Program-made: the position numbers and the translations under genes
Shown here: positions 60,143 through 64,000 of the stretch, piece by piece
How the letters are laid out: every line of letters begins with the position of its first letter
How positions within the stretch are numbered: position 1 is the first letter of the stretch
The notes under the pieces: model-generated
What the model saw: only the letters and a program-made list of their open reading frames with translations
Databases searched by the model: none
Told to the model about the DNA's origin: nothing
Origin: Mucor racemosus
Taxonomy: Eukaryota; Mucoromycota; Mucoromycetes; Mucorales; Mucoraceae
Direction: 5' to 3'
Assembly: GCA_027405735.1 (NCBI GenBank)
Contig: JAPEHQ010000001.1
Coordinates: 1,178,001 to 1,242,000 of the forward strand
DNA: 64,000 nt

Positions 60143-60917
60143 ATGCCTCCCAATATGCAAAAACGTATTTTAAACGAAATAGCAGATGTAAATGACGATG
60201 AAACAGCACCTTTACACGTTTATGTTCCTGATGATGCCAATATATGTAAGAATAATCCAACTGTTTCGTTTTTTAAGAAAAATAACAATTATATGTGTTT
60301 AGACAATCTTCTCGGTTCTATTGTTGGGCCTCGTGACACTCCTTATCAAGGTAAAATATATAGAAGAATGATGAAAGAGCTCTATTAACCATGACATGTA
60401 GACGGAATTTTCTTATTAGAAATCAAATTACATGTAAATTTCAGTTGACAAATCACAATTAACTTAATCTGACTGATTATGCAGGAAAATCACCCTTTCG
60501 CACCACCAAACATCAAGTTTATCACTAAAGTATATCACCCCAATGTCAGTTCACAAACCGTAAGTAAAAAATAGATCAAGAAAATACAAATCATTGTAAT
60601 AAAATCAAAATTATGGTCATGTAGGGTGCAATTTGTTTGGTAAGGAGCGATTTATAAATGTAAAGAGAACCCTGTTGTAATTTTTCTTTTAGGACGTCTT
60701 GAAAAGTAATTGGTCTCCAGCCATGACATTAAGAATTACACTCATGTCAATTCAAGCTTTGTTGGATGCTCCTGATGCAAGCTCTCCACAAGATTTTCAG
60801 GTTGCCAAAGTATATACCTCAGATAAGTCAGCTTTCAATGAGGAAGCCAAATTATGGACTAGAACTTATGCCGACATATCATTGAATACTTATGTTGACT
60901 CATTATTCAAAAATTAA
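60143..60917 (+). CDS. Ubiquitin-conjugating enzyme E2, UBE2K/Ubc1-type, no UBA domain
   Basis: E2 enzyme that carries ubiquitin on a cysteine. Exons 60143-60245, 60303-60350, 60402-60433, 60485-60559, 60625-60639 (15 nt) and 60693-60917 give 165 aa. The UBC fold is complete: GSIVGPRDTPYQ, FAPPNIKFITKVYHPNVSS with the HPN motif, then the active Cys in GAICLDVLKSNWSPAMTL, which is split across the 15-nt exon. SIQALLDAPDASSPQDFQVA and EAKLWTRTYA place it near UBE2K/Ubc1. That group normally ends with a UBA domain; here the protein stops after about 15 further residues (..DSLFKN). Several tiny exons make automated models likely to miss the active site. Confidence 0.87.
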
Positions 60918-62566
60918 CTATGGTTGATTGTCTCGAATGTATTGATTTATTGAATTTTTATTGTGATTATTTCTCATTTGATAATTTACTAACCTTGATG
61001 AGAATAAAAGATAGTTATTATGTAAAATCAAATTCTTAACGTTGTATAAAATGTTGAGTTTGATATTATAATATGTATGGTACATGCTAATTTATATAAT
61101 TCAATATCATTACTTTTATATATTTAATACCTGACATTTCTGATGATTTTTTGCTAACTATACAGCGGTATTTCTAATTTTGAAAAGGGCTGCTTTGTTA
61201 TCGCTGACTCCTTTTTTTCTTCAATGAGCAACTGCATGATAAAAATCATAAAAGTACGCCTGAAATGATATAGATGAGCACAGCTTTTGTTATACTTACA
61301 TACTGTGCTCCATTATCTAGAATAAACTCTTTAAATATCTGGGTTCAATTTTTCACTGCTTAAAACCTGCAACTTTGCTGCAACATATCTTGGTGAAAAA
61401 TCAAGTTATAGAGCTTATTCTTATTGGGATCTGCTTATTTTAAGATGGTCTTTAATATGTTCAAGTACCAAAAATATTTTCGAGCTAAAATATTTTGCAT
61501 TTTTTTTCGATAATAACGTAATTCAAGAAATGTTTAATATATTAACAATCGCGTTTTTTTTTGCTCAAATTGTAGTGCTAATTTATATCTACCCATAGCA
61601 GTTTAGTTTTCTGAAATATCTCAATTTTTGATGGAGAAATAAAAAAAAGACTTAAAAAAAGTTGGTGATCGATTCATCTCGACATTTTTCATGAGTATCC
61701 ACTGGTCCTTTTTCGTCGGATTACAAAAAAATTGCATAAAATTTTAAATTTCTCCACGAAAAATGTAGTTACAATTGTAAGTAATATCTTGATTTGTAGA
61801 TAACTATGCGGTCCATCATTTAGTGTAATTGGATTGCAAGAATTTAACCAAAATTGAAGAGAAAAATTAGGAAAACTTCAAAAGTTTCTTTTTAATTTTA
61901 CAGTATATTTTGTGAGAAAAGTTTTTTTAAAACTTATACCATTCGATGCAAAATTAAAATATGTACATAAAACATTTAATAGATTATCTTAACTTACTAA
62001 GCACTTTGTTGCGTATTTGAAGCTTTAAATTTTTTTGATCGATTTTTTCGAGATTTGGCATTTTGTATTTAAACTCAGTCGAACTTGTCTTGAATAAGGG
62101 AAAGATGCATTAAATCGCTTATGTTTGTGGAGTGTTAACAAGGTATTTAATCCAGCTCAAAAGACAATAGCTGTAGTATCAGGTTACATATCTATTTTTC
62201 GAGTTCCTCTTATTAATTGTTTTCTTCATGACATTGATTTTTTTACATAGTATTTGTATATTTGATATGGTTGTTAGCATTTATTCTGCACACATATTGG
62301 TGGATAAAGAAGTTTCAAGTTGTACACTGTTTAATCTTTTATTGTGTCAGTTCTCCTGTTTCCAGAAAAAGTAACAGAAAACGTAATCCAGGCCCCTTTA
62401 AGCTTAGGCTTTATGAGTCATTATGAGTGGATCATCAATGCTAAAAACGCTTGTGAAACACTTCCTTAATATATTTCATATAAATATGGGTTACTACTAT
62501 TAATATTTTTTTTTTTTTTTTTGAAACGGACATTTGATTCTTTTTTAAACAAACAAATACAACAAA
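60918..62566. other. Intergenic region containing an inverted family-B relative
   Basis: 1.65 kb with no gene found. About 61375-62085 is the family-B subfamily-2 repeat; a T-run (62507-62522) lies about 45 bp before the methyltransferase ATG. Confidence 0.5.
61375..62085 (-). repeat. Diverged family-B repeat (subfamily 2), inverted
   Basis: Reverse complement of the 21900-22480 type: gcagtttagttttctgaaat, tcaatttttgatggagaaat and tttctccacgaaaaatgtag correspond in order. Not coding. Confidence 0.6.
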
Positions 62567-63391
62567 ATGTCTAAAACAGACGTATCTTATGAAGGTGGCT
62601 CTTATTCAAAGTTTAGACCTAGCTACTCTGATGAAATTTATTCTCTTATTTACAAATTTCACGATCAAAACAATGGTGAATACAACATTGTAGTTGACGT
62701 GGGTACTGGTACTGGACAAGCAGCTGTTGAATTGTGTAAAAAATTCAAATGCGTGTACGGTATTGATACCCTTACTGAGCAAATTGAAAATGCTACACCA
62801 AGAGATAATATTGAATATCAAGTTGGTCCAGGTGAGGACTTGTCCCAGTTTCATGATAATTCTGTAGACATGATCACTGTTGGCACTGCCTTCCATTGGT
62901 TTGATCATGACAAATTTTTTAAAGAAGCAAAGCGTGTTTTAAAGCATAAAACAGGAACTTTAGCTGTCTTTGGGTATTATTTCCCTGTCATTTCAAATGA
63001 ACCTAAGGCAAATGAACTTGTTAAAAACTTAATTGAAAAGTTTGAGCAATATAGCAATTCAAATATTCGATTCATTAAAAGCATGTATCGTGATATTATT
63101 TTTCCTTTTAATGAGCAAACTTGGTATATTACACCAAAGTCAGAAGATATAACTAATATCAGTCAACCTACTGCTGGATCTTTGATGAAGGCATCTATGA
63201 CTATGGAGAATTACAGCCATTACATGAAGACAGCATCTGCTTATTACAATTACATTAAAGACCATCCTAAAGAAGACGATCCTATTGATACATTGGTTAA
63301 GGATATCATGCAAGCCCTAAAAATTACAGACTATCAATTTGTCATTGATTTGGAGTGGCCTACATCTTTGGTTTTAGCAAGAAATGATTGA
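62567..63391 (+). CDS. SAM-dependent methyltransferase (Crg1/trans-aconitate-methyltransferase-like)
   Basis: Single-exon gene, 274 aa, class I methyltransferase. The SAM-binding motif I is VVDVGTGTGQAAVEL (about residues 42-56), followed by the acidic strand VYGID, motif II-like DMITVGTAFHWFDHDKFF, and RVLKHKTGTLAVFGY. The YSKFRPSYSDEIYSLI start and the FHWFDHD segment are typical of the fungal small-molecule methyltransferase group that includes yeast Crg1. The substrate (for example trans-aconitate or a lipid) cannot be inferred. No signal or membrane segment, so probably cytosolic. Convergent with the permease gene, with 186 bp between stop codons. Confidence 0.87.
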   Translation: MSKTDVSYEGGSYSKFRPSYSDEIYSLIYKFHDQNNGEYNIVVDVGTGTGQAAVELCKKFKCVYGIDTLTEQIENATPRDNIEYQVGPGEDLSQFHDNSVDMITVGTAFHWFDHDKFFKEAKRVLKHKTGTLAVFGYYFPVISNEPKANELVKNLIEKFEQYSNSNIRFIKSMYRDIIFPFNEQTWYITPKSEDITNISQPTAGSLMKASMTMENYSHYMKTASAYYNYIKDHPKEDDPIDTLVKDIMQALKITDYQFVIDLEWPTSLVLARND

Positions 63392-63577
63392 ATATAATGA
63401 ATAAATTTATTATTGATAAATGCAATTGATTTTTGTGGTTATTAATGATATTCTATTAATTGAAATAGGAGAAGAGGAGGAGGAGGAGAGGGTCTGGTTG
63501 TATTACATTTACAAGAGTTAAAAAAGTTAGTGCAAGTTGTGTTCTATTATAATTTATAATGTAATTTTGAATGTGGA

Positions 63578-64000
63578 TTATTTAAATGCAGAGGATAATT
63601 TAGTTTTCTTTTCAGAAAGAACCGTTTCATCAACAACTTGGCAACCTTCTGAGCCAGTAATCATTTTAGTGTATTGTAATAAACGAAGTCTTCTAATAAG
63701 AATATCATGCATTTGAACACGTCTATTTGTATTTGACATGTTGTGAGCATGAAGCAAGACAATAAGCAAGAAACCTTCAATAATCATAGTAGGGGTATTA
63801 CAGAGTAATTGACCAGTTGTATTCCATTTCATGCCACTAGCAATGCAGATAAGACCAATAACGACAAAGCATGAAAACAAGACAGCAAGAGGATGTGCAC
63901 AAACATCACCCATTTTGTTACTCAATCTTTCACTAAAAGATCTCTTTCTAAAGTTATTTTGCTCAGGAAGATACAAGTTGAGATATTGGAAAATAGCCCT
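63578..64000 (-). CDS. Fet4-like low-affinity iron permease, C-terminal part
   Basis: The reading frame is open to the window edge, so this is the 3' end of a larger gene (140 codons visible plus stop). It contains the repeated unit typical of Fet4/low-affinity Fe-Cu permeases: a short helix (ERLSNKMGDVCAHPLAVL), two membrane segments (FSCFVVIGLICIASG and TMIIEGFLLIVLLHAHN) and the charged helix VQMHDILIRRLRLL after them. Such proteins import ferrous iron and other divalent metals at the plasma membrane. The in-frame ttg at 63976 is not a start; the upstream codons (FQYLNLYLPEQ) continue the protein. Confidence 0.75.
   Translation of the reverse strand, partial: RAIFQYLNLYLPEQNNFRKRSFSERLSNKMGDVCAHPLAVLFSCFVVIGLICIASGMKWNTTGQLLCNTPTMIIEGFLLIVLLHAHNMSNTNRRVQMHDILIRRLRLLQYTKMITGSEGCQVVDETVLSEKKTKLSSAFK

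Overview
The window looks like nuclear DNA of an AT-rich filamentous fungus, most likely an early-diverging (Mucoromycota-type) one. The genes are eukaryotic, with many short introns (about 50-130 nt, GT..AG), and include fungal-type proteins: a ChAPs/exomer-family protein, a haem-less-type cystathionine beta-synthase, a Fet4-like iron permease and a chromodomain Ty3-type retrotransposon. The lineage is an inference from gene content; no marker settles the species.

Layout. 1-6075 is a repeat copy without host genes. 7581-20548 is a gene block: Ste20/FRAY-type kinase (-), cystathionine beta-synthase (-), an unrecognised 214-aa protein (-), ChAPs/exomer subunit (-), mevalonate kinase (-) and ribosomal protein uS10 (+); the last two share a 172-bp divergent promoter. 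A repeat-rich gap (20.5-23.8 kb) follows. 23840-28423 carries an MFS transporter (+), a mitochondrial FAM210/DUF1279 protein (-) and sphingosine kinase (+). 28.8-50.7 kb is a 22-kb transposon graveyard. 51407-64000 carries TRAPPC2 (+), Gcn5 acetyltransferase with bromodomain (-), a two-SANT/Myb protein (+), a secreted and probably GPI-anchored protein (+), a UBE2K-type E2 without UBA (+), a methyltransferase (+) and the 3' part of a Fet4-like permease (-, cut by the window edge). I rebuilt exon structures by hand from splice sites and reading frame.

The most interesting part is the repeat architecture. The 5.9-kb repeat at 1-5936 recurs at 35.7-50.7 kb, and comparing the copies gives clean before/after insertion sites. 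They show (a) an intact 6,014-bp chromodomain Ty3 element with apparently identical 310-bp LTRs and a 5-bp target duplication; (b) a 399-bp solo LTR (TSD gtgca) that was itself hit by (c) a 1,983-bp pogo-like DNA transposon (TA duplication) whose transposase has lost the second catalytic Asp; (d) a 726-bp TIR element (TSD taagc); and (e) a 77-bp hAT-like MITE (8-bp TSD) containing a 229-bp solo LTR. The large repeat itself contains a ~2.4-kb element with ~200-bp terminal inverted repeats and no transposase. The flanking 2-kb repeats carry three decayed copies of a dynein intermediate chain WD40 segment. A separate ~1.2-kb non-coding repeat family has five copies in the window.

Most host genes are housekeeping genes (sulfur amino acids, isoprenoids, translation, vesicle traffic, chromatin) and form no obvious pathway cluster. 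I see no CRISPR array, tRNA or rRNA gene.
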